NCBI GenBank assembly: GCA_947451735.1
Contig: CANGAY010000057.1
Location: 1-5,868, forward strand
Source: Actinomycetota bacterium
GTDB taxonomy: Bacteria > Actinomycetota > Thermoleophilia > Miltoncostaeales > Miltoncostaeaceae
DNA: 5,868 nt
Direction: 5' to 3'
Shown here: positions 1 through 5,679 of the stretch, one piece after another
How positions within the stretch are numbered: position 1 is the first letter of the stretch
How the letters are laid out: each line of letters begins with the position of its first letter
The notes under the pieces: generated by a model
Database searches by the model: none
The model's input: only the letters and a program-made list of their open reading frames with translations
What the model was told of the DNA's origin: nothing
Program-made: the position numbers and the translations under genes

Positions 1-767
1 AAGTCCTGCGGTGCCGCCATGCGGCCCTCCACGTAGGCGAACGTGGTGTCGTCGGGCGCCACCATGCCGGCGCGCGCGCCGCCCTCGATGGACATGTTGC
101 ACACGGTCATGCGGCCTTCCATCGAGAGCCCCTCGATGGCCTTGCCGGCGTACTCCACCACGTGGCCCTGCGCACCCGACACGCCCATCTGGCCGATGGC
201 ACCGAGGATGAGGTCCTTGGCCACCACGCCCGGACCCATGTCGCCCTCGAAGAGGATGCGCATGGTGCGGGGCATGCCCTGCGGCAGCGTCTGCGTGGCC
301 AGCACGTGCTCCACCTCGGAGGTGCCGATGCCGAAGGCCAGCGCGCCGAAGGCGCCGTGCGTGGACGTGTGGCTGTCGCCGCACACGATGGTCATGCCGG
401 GCTGCGTGAAGCCAAGTTCCGGACCGATGACGTGCACGATGCCCTGACGGGGCGAGTTGAGCGAGAACAGCGGGATGCCGAACTCGGCGGCGTTGCGCTC
501 GAGGGCCTCCACCTGCAGGCGGGAGAGCTCGTCCTCGATGCCCCGCTCACGGCCCACCGTGGGCACGTTGTGGTCGGCGGTGGCAAGCGTGCGGTCGGGG
601 CGGCGCAGCGTGCGGCCGGCCAGACGAAGCCCGTCGAAGGCCTGCGCCGATGTCACCTCGTGCACCAGATGCAGGTCCACGTAGATGATGGCGGGGCCGT
701 CCTTGCCCTCGGGCACCACCTCGTGCAGATCCCACACCTTCTGGAAGAGCGTCTTCCCCACAGCCAT
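1..767 (-). CDS. leuC: 3-isopropylmalate dehydratase large subunit LeuC (N-terminal 255 residues; runs off the left edge)
   Basis: LeuC with LeuD forms isopropylmalate isomerase, a [4Fe-4S] aconitase-family enzyme that converts 2-isopropylmalate to 3-isopropylmalate in leucine synthesis in the cytoplasm. Translation from the ATG at 767 gives [10 protein letters not shown] and then family blocks: [16 protein letters not shown] (33-48), ATADHNVPT (62-70), [19 protein letters not shown] (108-126), [20 protein letters not shown] (129-148), [12 protein letters not shown] (150-161) and the [14 protein letters not shown] region near 215-228. The three cluster-ligating cysteines of the family lie further on, outside the window, so only about half of a roughly 470-residue protein is visible. 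leuC follows leuA after 31 bases with no terminator, so co-transcription is likely. The start is slightly uncertain: GAGGGG ends only one base before the ATG, but sits seven bases before an in-frame GTG at codon 3 (position 761), which may be the true start. Identity is clear from the sequence blocks. Confidence 0.96.
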   Translation of the reverse strand, partial: MAVGKTLFQKVWDLHEVVPEGKDGPAIIYVDLHLVHEVTSAQAFDGLRLAGRTLRRPDRTLATADHNVPTVGRERGIEDELSRLQVEALERNAAEFGIPLFSLNSPRQGIVHVIGPELGFTQPGMTIVCGDSHTSTHGAFGALAFGIGTSEVEHVLATQTLPQGMPRTMRILFEGDMGPGVVAKDLILGAIGQMGVSGAQGHVVEYAGKAIEGLSMEGRMTVCNMSIEGGARAGMVAPDDTTFAYVEGRMAAPQD

Positions 768-798
768 TCCCCTCGTCGCTTCGTCGTGGTCCGACCGG

Positions 799-2370
799 CT
801 AGACGCCGCTGTCGGCCATTCTCTCGTCTGCCGCGTTCCTGCTGGCGGTCACCGCGCGCAGATACGCGATGGCCGAGGCCTCGAGCACGTCGGGTGACAC
901 GCCCTGACCGGTGAACTGCCTGCCGTTGATCTCGCACAGCACGCGGGCCTCGCCCAGCGCATCCGGGCCCGCCGTGACGGCCGATACCGAGTACTCGAGC
1001 AGCGTGCCCGACGATCCCACCGCGGCGTCAATCGCGCCCATGAGCGCGGCGACCGGTCCGTCACCGGTGCCCTCCCCCGCGTGCTCCGCGCCGTCGGCCC
1101 CCTGCACCACCACACGTGCGGTGGCGGCGTCGCCGGACGCACCTGAGAACGAGATCTCGCGCAGATCGAGCGTGTGGGCGTGGTCGGCGCGCATCTCGTC
1201 GCCCATGAGGGCGTCGAGGTCCATGGCGCTGATCTCACCCTTGCGGTCGGCCAGGTCCTTGAACCGGGCGAACACCTCGTTGAGCTCGTCCTTGTCGAGC
1301 TCGTACCCCATGTCCACCAGCGCCTGCTTCAGCGCGTGGCGGCCGGAGTGCTTGCCCAGCACCAGCTCGCTCTGCATCAGGCCCACGCTCTGCGCGTCCA
1401 TGATCTCGTACGTGAGCGGGTTGGCCAGCACGCCGTGCTGGTGGATTCCGGCCTCGTGCGCGAAGGCGTTGCGCCCCACCACGGCCTTGTTCGGCTGGAT
1501 CTCGTACCCGGTGAGGCGGCTCACCATGCGGCTCGCGCGGGTGATCTCGGTGGTGTCAATGCCCGACCACAGGCCGCCCAGGTCCTCCGCGCGGGTGCGC
1601 AGGATCATGGCCATCTCCTCCAGCGACGCGTTGCCTGCGCGCTCGCCGATGCCGTTGACGCACACCTCCACCTGACGGGCACCCACCTCGATGCCGGCCA
1701 GGGAGTTGGCCACGGCCAGGCCCAGGTCGTTGTGGCAGTGCACCGACAGCGTGACCGTCTCGAGCGACGGGCAGCGCTCGTACAGCTCCATGAGGAAGCC
1801 CTGGAACTCGGTGGGCATGGTGTAGCCCACGGTGTCGGGGATGTTGATGGTGCCCGCGCCCTCGGCGATGGCCGAGCCGATGACCTCGGCCACGAATGCG
1901 ACGTCGGAGCGGGTGGCGTCCTCGCACGAGAACTCCACGTCGGGGCACAGGCCCGCTGCCTGGCGCACGGCGTCGGTGGCCGTGGCCAGCACCGTTGCGC
2001 GGTCCATGCGCAGCTTGTGGGTCATATGGATGTCGGACGTGGCGATGAAGGTGTGGATGCGCGGCTTCTTCGCGTCGCGCACGCCCTCCCACGCCACGGC
2101 GATGTCCTTCTCGTTCGCGCGGGCGAGTCCGGCGATCGTGGGACCCTCCACCTCGCGGGCGACGGCCTGGACACCCTCCAGGTCGCCCGGTGACGAGATC
2201 GGGAAGCCGGCTTCGATGACGTCCACGCCGAGTCGCGCGAGCTGCTGCGCGATCTCGACCTTCTCCCTCAGATTGAGGTGAATGCGCGGGGACTGCTCCC
2301 CATCGCGAAGGGTCGTATCGAAGAACTTGACGCGGTTGGCGTCGTCACGGCTGGCATCGTCGGCCGGCAC
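799..2370 (-). CDS. leuA: 2-isopropylmalate synthase LeuA, 523-residue form
   Basis: LeuA condenses acetyl-CoA with 2-ketoisovalerate to 2-isopropylmalate, the committed and leucine-inhibited step of leucine synthesis. The N-terminal TIM-barrel shows [11 protein letters not shown] (18-28), with metal-ligand Asp23; EAGFP (53-57); [14 protein letters not shown] (211-224), with His211 and His213; and [10 protein letters not shown] (238-247), with Asn247. [11 protein letters not shown] (305-315) and [10 protein letters not shown] (339-348) follow. The last ~120 residues form the regulatory domain that binds leucine, seen in [10 protein letters not shown] (457-466) and the [13 protein letters not shown] block (488-500). 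The length matches the E. coli-type enzyme rather than the ~600-residue actinomycete type. I chose the GTG at 2370 because AGGAGG lies 8 bases upstream and the protein then begins [10 protein letters not shown] just ahead of the catalytic barrel. An upstream in-frame ATG at 2418 lacks such a site. Expression is probably controlled by the leucine-rich leader upstream. The stop is TAG, and leuC follows. Confidence 0.97.
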   Translation of the reverse strand: MPADDASRDDANRVKFFDTTLRDGEQSPRIHLNLREKVEIAQQLARLGVDVIEAGFPISSPGDLEGVQAVAREVEGPTIAGLARANEKDIAVAWEGVRDAKKPRIHTFIATSDIHMTHKLRMDRATVLATATDAVRQAAGLCPDVEFSCEDATRSDVAFVAEVIGSAIAEGAGTINIPDTVGYTMPTEFQGFLMELYERCPSLETVTLSVHCHNDLGLAVANSLAGIEVGARQVEVCVNGIGERAGNASLEEMAMILRTRAEDLGGLWSGIDTTEITRASRMVSRLTGYEIQPNKAVVGRNAFAHEAGIHQHGVLANPLTYEIMDAQSVGLMQSELVLGKHSGRHALKQALVDMGYELDKDELNEVFARFKDLADRKGEISAMDLDALMGDEMRADHAHTLDLREISFSGASGDAATARVVVQGADGAEHAGEGTGDGPVAALMGAIDAAVGSSGTLLEYSVSAVTAGPDALGEARVLCEINGRQFTGQGVSPDVLEASAIAYLRAVTASRNAADERMADSGV

Positions 2371-2378
2371 GGGGGCTT

Positions 2379-2384
2379 CCTCCT
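2379..2384 (-). promoter_or_regulatory. Strong Shine-Dalgarno sequence of leuA
   Basis: AGGAGG is followed by 8 bases and then the GTG at 2370, which fixes the leuA start. It is the only textbook ribosome binding site I see in the window. ilvN and serA have none, ilvC has only a weak GAAGAAAG stretch, and the leuC site is poorly spaced from its ATG. The same bases fall inside a 9-bp complementarity to the leader peptide, so access to this site may be regulated. Confidence 0.85.
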
Positions 2385-2407
2385 GGCTCGTGTGGACTGA
2401 TCCGGGT

Positions 2408-2424
2408 GCCGGGCACATCCCGGC
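2408..2424 (-). promoter_or_regulatory. RNA hairpin B in the leuA 5' untranslated region
   Basis: GCCGGG and CCCGGC form a perfect 6-bp stem with a 5-base loop (ATGTG on the transcribed strand). It lies between the leader stop and the leuA ribosome binding site. No U-run follows, so it is not a standard terminator. Its CCGGG arm could instead pair with CCCGG at the end of the leader peptide, giving an alternative fold or pseudoknot with hairpin A. The stem is seen; its function is inferred from position. Confidence 0.45.
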
Positions 2425-2439
2425 GTGGGTGTCGGTTCG

Positions 2440-2457
2440 CTTCCCCTACCGGGGAAG
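2440..2457 (-). promoter_or_regulatory. RNA hairpin A overlapping the leader peptide stop codon
   Basis: CTTCCCC and GGGGAAG form a perfect 7-bp stem with a 4-base loop, GGTA. The 5' arm is the last leucine codon and the proline codon of the leader, and the loop plus first base of the 3' arm contain the TAG stop. A ribosome finishing or stalled on the leucine run would keep this stem open, so its folding should depend on leader translation. No U-tract follows it. Confidence 0.55.
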
Positions 2458-2520
2458 GAGCAGAAGGGCGCCCAGCGTGCCGCGAATGGCCAGGAGGTTC
2501 ATGTTCGCGGTGGCGCTCAT
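2446..2520 (-). CDS. leuL: Leucine-rich leader peptide of the leuA operon (24 aa)
   Basis: A 24-codon reading frame runs from ATG at 2520 to TAG at 2446-2448. It begins MSATANMNLLAIRG and ends in LGALLLLPR. Seven of 24 residues are leucine: Leu9, Leu10, Leu16 and Leu19-22. The last four are consecutive (CTT CTG CTC CTT), just before Pro-Arg-stop. This is the pattern of amino-acid-sensing leader peptides, in which scarce charged leucyl-tRNA stalls the ribosome on the leucine codons. It lies between a candidate promoter and leuA, the leucine-committing gene, exactly where such a peptide is expected. No Shine-Dalgarno precedes the ATG, but the -10 element is only 8 bases away, consistent with leaderless translation. 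Its last codons form one arm of hairpin A and its Leu9-Leu10 codons are complementary to the leuA ribosome binding site. An internal ATG at codon 7 could be an alternative start. Role inferred from composition and position. Confidence 0.78.
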   Translation of the reverse strand: MSATANMNLLAIRGTLGALLLLPR

Positions 2521-2528
2521 CGCTGCGC

Positions 2529-2557
2529 AAGATAGCGCCATGCGGGGGCACGGGCAA
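2529..2557 (-). promoter_or_regulatory. Candidate housekeeping-sigma promoter of the leuA operon
   Basis: TTGCCC (2557-2552) matches four of six bases of the TTGACA consensus. It is followed by exactly 17 bases and then TATCTT (2534-2529), which fits the TANNNT core of a -10 element. Transcription would start at about 2520-2522, at or within two bases of the leader peptide ATG. The -35 element lies within the loop and 3' arm of the hairpin that follows serA. Support is from spacing, match and position only. Confidence 0.6.
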
Positions 2558-2569
2558 TGCCCGTGCCCC
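2545..2569 (-). terminator. Perfect GC-rich hairpin after serA; probable terminator lacking a U-tract
   Basis: Arms GGGGCACGGGC and GCCCGTGCCCC form a perfect 11-bp stem closed by a 3-base loop. It begins two bases after the serA TAG. Position and strength fit transcription termination of the upstream gatB/ilv/serA unit. No run of U follows, only CGCATGGCGC, so by the classical definition it is incomplete; U-less hairpin terminators have been proposed in GC-rich actinobacteria. The same dyad overlaps the -35 element of the leuA promoter, so it could instead or also be a DNA operator or an mRNA 3'-end stabiliser. Confidence 0.6.
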
Positions 2570-2571
2570 AT

Positions 2572-4152
2572 CTACATGTCGAGCGTGACGAACCAGACCG
2601 ACGCGTCGCAGCCCTGGGCGATGTGCTCCTGCGCGGCGTGCGGCACCGGGGTATCAACCGTGACGCCCATGGTGGCGCGACCCTCGAGAGTGCGACCCAC
2701 CGACATCGAGGCGATGTTGATGCCCTCGCCCGCCATGGTGGTGCCCACCAGGCCGATCTTCCCGGGCTCGTCCTTGTACTGCAGGATTCCCACGTGCTTG
2801 GCGAGCTCCATCTCGATGGGCAGACCGAGCACCTCGACCAGACGGGGACGGTCGGTCTGCCCCACGGTGGTGCCGGCGACGGAGGTGTGGCCGATGCTCA
2901 CCTTGAGGCGGCTCGTGTAGTCGTGCGCGGCAGACGAGGTGGACTCACTCCACTCGATGCCGCGCTCACGCGCGCGATCCTGGGCGTTCACCATGTTGAC
3001 CACCTCGACGGTGTGTCCCTCAAGGGCGCCCGCGAGGACCGCCGTCACCAGCAGGCGGGTGTCGTACTCGGCGATGGCACCCTCGCAGGTGACCTCAATG
3101 CGCTCGTTGATGCCACCGGCCATGCACGCGGCGAGGCGACCGAGGTGGCCGGCAAGCGGAAGGTACGGACCGATCTGGGCCATGGTCTCGGCCGACACGA
3201 CGGGGATGTTCACCGCGCTGGTGACCACGCCACCGGTGAGGGCGGCCGCCACCTGCTCGGCACACGCGATACCTGCGCGCTCCTGCGCCTCGCCGGTTGA
3301 TGCGCCGAGGTGCGGCGTGACGATGATGCCGTTCACGCCGAAGTACGGGCTCTCGGTGGCGGGCTCCTCGGGGAACACGTCAATCGCGGCGCCCGCGACC
3401 TTGCCGCTCTCGATGGCGGCCACGAGGTCGGCCTCGACGATGAGGTCGCCGCGCGCGTCGTTGATGATGCGCACGCCGTCCTTCATCTTCGCGAAGGCGT
3501 CGGCGTTCATGAAGCCCTTGGTCTCGGGCGTGGATGCCATGTGCAGCGTGATGAAGTCCGACTCGGCGTAGATCTCGTCGAGGCTCTCGGCCTTCTCGAC
3601 GCCCATCTCGCGGTAGCGGGCGTCCGCCACGAAGGGGTCGTACGCCAGCACGCGCATCGAAAGGCCGAGCGCACGCTCGGCCACCAACTGGCCGATGTTG
3701 CCGAAACCCACCACGCCGAGCGTCTTGCCCGTCACCTCGATGCCACCGAACTTCGAGCGCTCCCAGCGGCCTTCCACCAGCGCACCGTGCGCCTGGGGGA
3801 TGTTGCGGGCCTGCGCCAGCATGAGCGCGATGGCGTGCTCGGCCGCCGAGACGGCGTTCGACCCCGCGGCGTTGACCACCACGATGCCCCGCTCGGTTGC
3901 CGCCGGCACGTCCACGTTGTCAACGCCCGTGCCGGCGCGGCCGACAACCCGCAGGTTCTCGGCCACCGCGATGAGGTCGGCGGTCACCTTGGTGGCGCTG
4001 CGCACCACCAGGGCGTCGTACGGGGCGATGTTCTGTGCGAGCTCGTCCTTGGACCACTCCAGCTCGACATCAACGTCCCCGACCTGCCTGAGGACCTCGA
4101 TGCCGCCGTCGGCGATCTTCTCTGTGACGAGGATTCTGGGTCGGTCTGCCAC
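2572..4152 (-). CDS. serA: D-3-phosphoglycerate dehydrogenase SerA (long form with ASB and ACT domains)
   Basis: SerA oxidises 3-phosphoglycerate to 3-phosphohydroxypyruvate with NAD+, the first step of serine synthesis. The 526-residue protein has the four-domain plan of the Mycobacterium-type enzyme. The split substrate domain holds VVGRAGTGVDNVD (69-81). The Rossmann domain has GFGNIG (149-154) and, at the end of the next strand, Asp172 in LAYDPF, as expected for NAD+ use. Active-site residues fit Arg234 (NDARGD), Glu263 (DVFPEEPA) and His281 (TPHLGAST). An intervening ASB domain spans about 320-440, and a C-terminal ACT domain from about 453 contains DEPGKIGLVG, suggesting serine feedback. 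Translation starts at a GTG that directly abuts the ilvC TAG with no intervening base and no clear Shine-Dalgarno, so coupling to ilvC translation is likely. A strong hairpin follows the stop. serA close to ilv and leu genes is known in actinobacteria. Confidence 0.97.
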   Translation of the reverse strand: MADRPRILVTEKIADGGIEVLRQVGDVDVELEWSKDELAQNIAPYDALVVRSATKVTADLIAVAENLRVVGRAGTGVDNVDVPAATERGIVVVNAAGSNAVSAAEHAIALMLAQARNIPQAHGALVEGRWERSKFGGIEVTGKTLGVVGFGNIGQLVAERALGLSMRVLAYDPFVADARYREMGVEKAESLDEIYAESDFITLHMASTPETKGFMNADAFAKMKDGVRIINDARGDLIVEADLVAAIESGKVAGAAIDVFPEEPATESPYFGVNGIIVTPHLGASTGEAQERAGIACAEQVAAALTGGVVTSAVNIPVVSAETMAQIGPYLPLAGHLGRLAACMAGGINERIEVTCEGAIAEYDTRLLVTAVLAGALEGHTVEVVNMVNAQDRARERGIEWSESTSSAAHDYTSRLKVSIGHTSVAGTTVGQTDRPRLVEVLGLPIEMELAKHVGILQYKDEPGKIGLVGTTMAGEGINIASMSVGRTLEGRATMGVTVDTPVPHAAQEHIAQGCDASVWFVTLDM

Positions 4153-5163
4153 CTAGAACTCGGTGTCGATCCAGTCCATCATGCCGCGCAGCTTCTTGCC
4201 GGTGACCTCGATGGGGTGATTTGCCTGGGCCTCTGCGGTTGCGTTGAAGTTGGGAAGGCCGGCCTTGTACTCGGCGATCCACTCCTCGGCGAACTGACCG
4301 CTCTGGATCTCGGCGAGGATCTTCTTCATCTCGGCGCGGGTGTCGTCGGTGATGATGCGCTTGCCGCGCGTCAGGTCGCCGTACTCGGCCGTGTTCGAGA
4401 TGGAGTAGCGCATGCCGGCGATGCCCTTCTCGTACATCAGGTCCACGATGAGCTTCACCTCGTGGAGGCACTCGAAGTACGCGAGCTCCGGCGGGTAGCC
4501 GGCCTCGGTGAGGGTGTCGAAGCCTGCGCGCACCAGCTCGGTGAGGCCGCCGCACAGCACGACCTGCTCGCCGAAGAGGTCCGACTCGCACTCGTCGCGG
4601 AACGTGGTGGGGATGACGCCCGCGCGGGTGCAGCCGATGCCCTTGATGTAGGCACGCACGAGCCCGTCGGCGTTGCCGGTGGCGTCCACCTCGACGGCCA
4701 TCAGGCCGGGCACGCCCTTGCCCTCGGTGTACTGACGGCGCACCAGGTGGCCGGGACCCTTGGGGGCGGCCATGGCCACGTCAACGCCTGCGGGCGGCGT
4801 GACCGTGCCGAAGTGCACGGCGAAGCCGTGGGCGAAGAGCAGCATGTTGCCCGGCTCGAGACCGGCCTCGATGTCGGCGGTGTAGACGTCGCCCATGATC
4901 TCGTCGGGCACGAGCAGCATGACGAGGTCGCCCTTCTTGGCGGCCTCCGCCGGCGAGAGCACCTCGAGGCCGTCGGCCTTGGCCTTCGCGGCGCTCTGCG
5001 AGTCGGGGCGCAGGCCCACGACCACGTTCACGCCCGACTCCTTGAGGTTGAGCGCGTGGGCGTGGCCCTGGCTGCCGTAGCCGATGATGGCAACGGTCTT
5101 GCCGTCGAGCAGGCTGAGGTCTGCCCCGTCGTCGTAGATCATCTGGATCGCGTCAGTCGTCAT
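4153..5163 (-). CDS. ilvC: Ketol-acid reductoisomerase IlvC, class I
   Basis: IlvC isomerises and reduces acetolactate or acetohydroxybutyrate to the dihydroxy acid, using NADPH and two Mg2+ ions, in valine, isoleucine and leucine synthesis. The 336-residue length is typical of the short class I form. The nucleotide-binding motif is [13 protein letters not shown] (28-40). Arg52, Ser55 and Ser57 in GLRPDSQS are positioned to bind the NADPH 2'-phosphate. Other family blocks are AHGFAVHFG (111-119) with His112, and PKGPGHLVR (134-142) with Lys135. The metal ligands fit Asp195 and Glu199 (ESDLFGEQ), then Glu231 and Glu235 ([10 protein letters not shown]). [13 protein letters not shown] (251-263) is the substrate-side loop. 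The ATG start lies 16 bases after the ilvN stop, with a weak purine-rich GAAGAAAG stretch before it. All key residues are present. It sits in its usual place after ilvN. Confidence 0.98.
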   Translation of the reverse strand: MTTDAIQMIYDDGADLSLLDGKTVAIIGYGSQGHAHALNLKESGVNVVVGLRPDSQSAAKAKADGLEVLSPAEAAKKGDLVMLLVPDEIMGDVYTADIEAGLEPGNMLLFAHGFAVHFGTVTPPAGVDVAMAAPKGPGHLVRRQYTEGKGVPGLMAVEVDATGNADGLVRAYIKGIGCTRAGVIPTTFRDECESDLFGEQVVLCGGLTELVRAGFDTLTEAGYPPELAYFECLHEVKLIVDLMYEKGIAGMRYSISNTAEYGDLTRGKRIITDDTRAEMKKILAEIQSGQFAEEWIAEYKAGLPNFNATAEAQANHPIEVTGKKLRGMMDWIDTEF

Positions 5164-5179
5164 GTGGTGCTTTCTTCGC

Positions 5180-5668
5180 CTAGGTGGTCTTGTTGCCGCA
5201 GCCGAGGGCCACGACGCCGGTACGGACCATCTCGACCAGGCCGTTGTTCCGCAGGAGCTCCTCGAGGTTCTCGAGCTCGGCGGTGGTGCCGGTGGCCATG
5301 ATGATCATTGAGTCGCTCGTCACGTCGACGATCTTCCCCTCGAAGATCTCGATGAGCGCAAGGATCTCCGCGCGGGTGGTCTCGGTGGTGTGCACCTTGA
5401 ACAGGCCCAACTCGCGCGAGACCATGTTCTCGGGGTCGAGATCGCGCACCTTGATCACGTTGATCAGCTTGTCGAGCTGCTTGGTGATCTGCTCCACGGG
5501 GAAGCGCGAGGCGTCCACGGTGATGGTCATGCGAGACCGGTCATCGTGCTCAGTGGGACTCACCGCGAGGGAGTCGATGTTGTAGCCGCGTCGGGTGAAC
5601 ATGCCGGCAACGCGCGAGAGCACGCCGGGCTTGTTCTCCACGAGGACGGAGAGTGTGTGTTCGTTCAC
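5180..5668 (-). CDS. ilvN: Acetolactate synthase small (regulatory) subunit IlvN/IlvH
   Basis: This subunit activates the catalytic subunit IlvB and gives it feedback inhibition by valine. The 162-residue protein matches the family length. An N-terminal ACT domain (about 3-75) begins [19 protein letters not shown] and continues RRGYNIDSL. Gly15 and Asn30 align with the valine-binding Gly14 and Asn29 of E. coli IlvH, so valine sensing is probably retained. The C-terminal half (about 84-158) is the usual small-subunit domain, with [18 protein letters not shown] and [12 protein letters not shown]. The start is the GTG at 5668, the only plausible one. It lies 11 bases after the gatB stop with no clear Shine-Dalgarno, so translation may be coupled to gatB. 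The ilvB partner is not directly upstream, which is unusual. ilvC follows after 16 bases. Confidence 0.97.
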   Translation of the reverse strand: MNEHTLSVLVENKPGVLSRVAGMFTRRGYNIDSLAVSPTEHDDRSRMTITVDASRFPVEQITKQLDKLINVIKVRDLDPENMVSRELGLFKVHTTETTRAEILALIEIFEGKIVDVTSDSMIIMATGTTAELENLEELLRNNGLVEMVRTGVVALGCGNKTT

Positions 5669-5679
5669 GGCGCGGGAGA

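Larger units (their letters stand above)
2379..2497 (-). promoter_or_regulatory. Long-range anti-Shine-Dalgarno pairing between the leader peptide codons and the leuA ribosome binding site
   Basis: On the transcribed strand CCTCCTGGC (2497 down to 2489) is a perfect 9-bp complement of GCCAGGAGG (2387 down to 2379), which contains the whole leuA Shine-Dalgarno. The first segment covers the leader's adjacent Leu9-Leu10 codons, CTC CTG. A second partner exists: GGAGGAAG (2383-2376) can pair with CTTC and CTCC (2466-2463 and 2460-2457) in the Leu19-Leu22 run, with a 2-base bulge on the leader side. The complementarity is seen directly. Its role as a ribosome-controlled switch of leuA translation is inference. 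A caveat is that CTC-rich leucine codons resemble anti-Shine-Dalgarno sequence by nature. Confidence 0.55.

Noticed and set aside
768..798. Possible terminator between leuA and leuC
   Set aside because: Only a 3-bp pairing (GGT with ACC around CGG) is visible and there is no U-run, so the gap is better read as a plain intra-operon spacer.
162..914. A 250-codon plus-strand reading frame opposite leuC and the end of leuA
   Set aside because: It spans the leuC start and the intergenic gap without any recognisable domain, while the minus strand encodes clear LeuC and LeuA.
1174..2193. A 339-codon plus-strand reading frame opposite leuA
   Set aside because: It lies entirely within conserved leuA coding sequence, is rich in His, Val, Ala and Gly, and has no recognisable motif. 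It is a shadow of leuA codon usage.
2371..2418. An ATG at 2418 extending leuA by 16 codons
   Set aside because: It has no good ribosome binding site and would place hairpin B around the start. The GTG at 2370 has AGGAGG at 8-base spacing and gives the usual LeuA N-terminus.
2440..2457. Hairpin A as a classical rho-independent attenuator terminator
   Set aside because: The stem is good but the following bases (CGAACCGAC) contain no U-tract, so I list it as a regulatory hairpin and not as a terminator.
2282..2920. Plus-strand reading frame crossing the leuA/serA intergenic region
   Set aside because: Most of it is antisense to leuA and serA, with an Arg/Ser/Pro-rich translation and no conserved motif. 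The intergenic part is better explained by the minus-strand leader and promoter.
3310..5301. A 663-codon open reading frame on the plus strand opposite serA, ilvC and the end of ilvN
   Set aside because: It is antisense to three well-identified genes. Its His/Val/Ala/Gly/Leu-rich, low-complexity translation matches no family I recognise and is what GC-rich third positions produce on the opposite strand.
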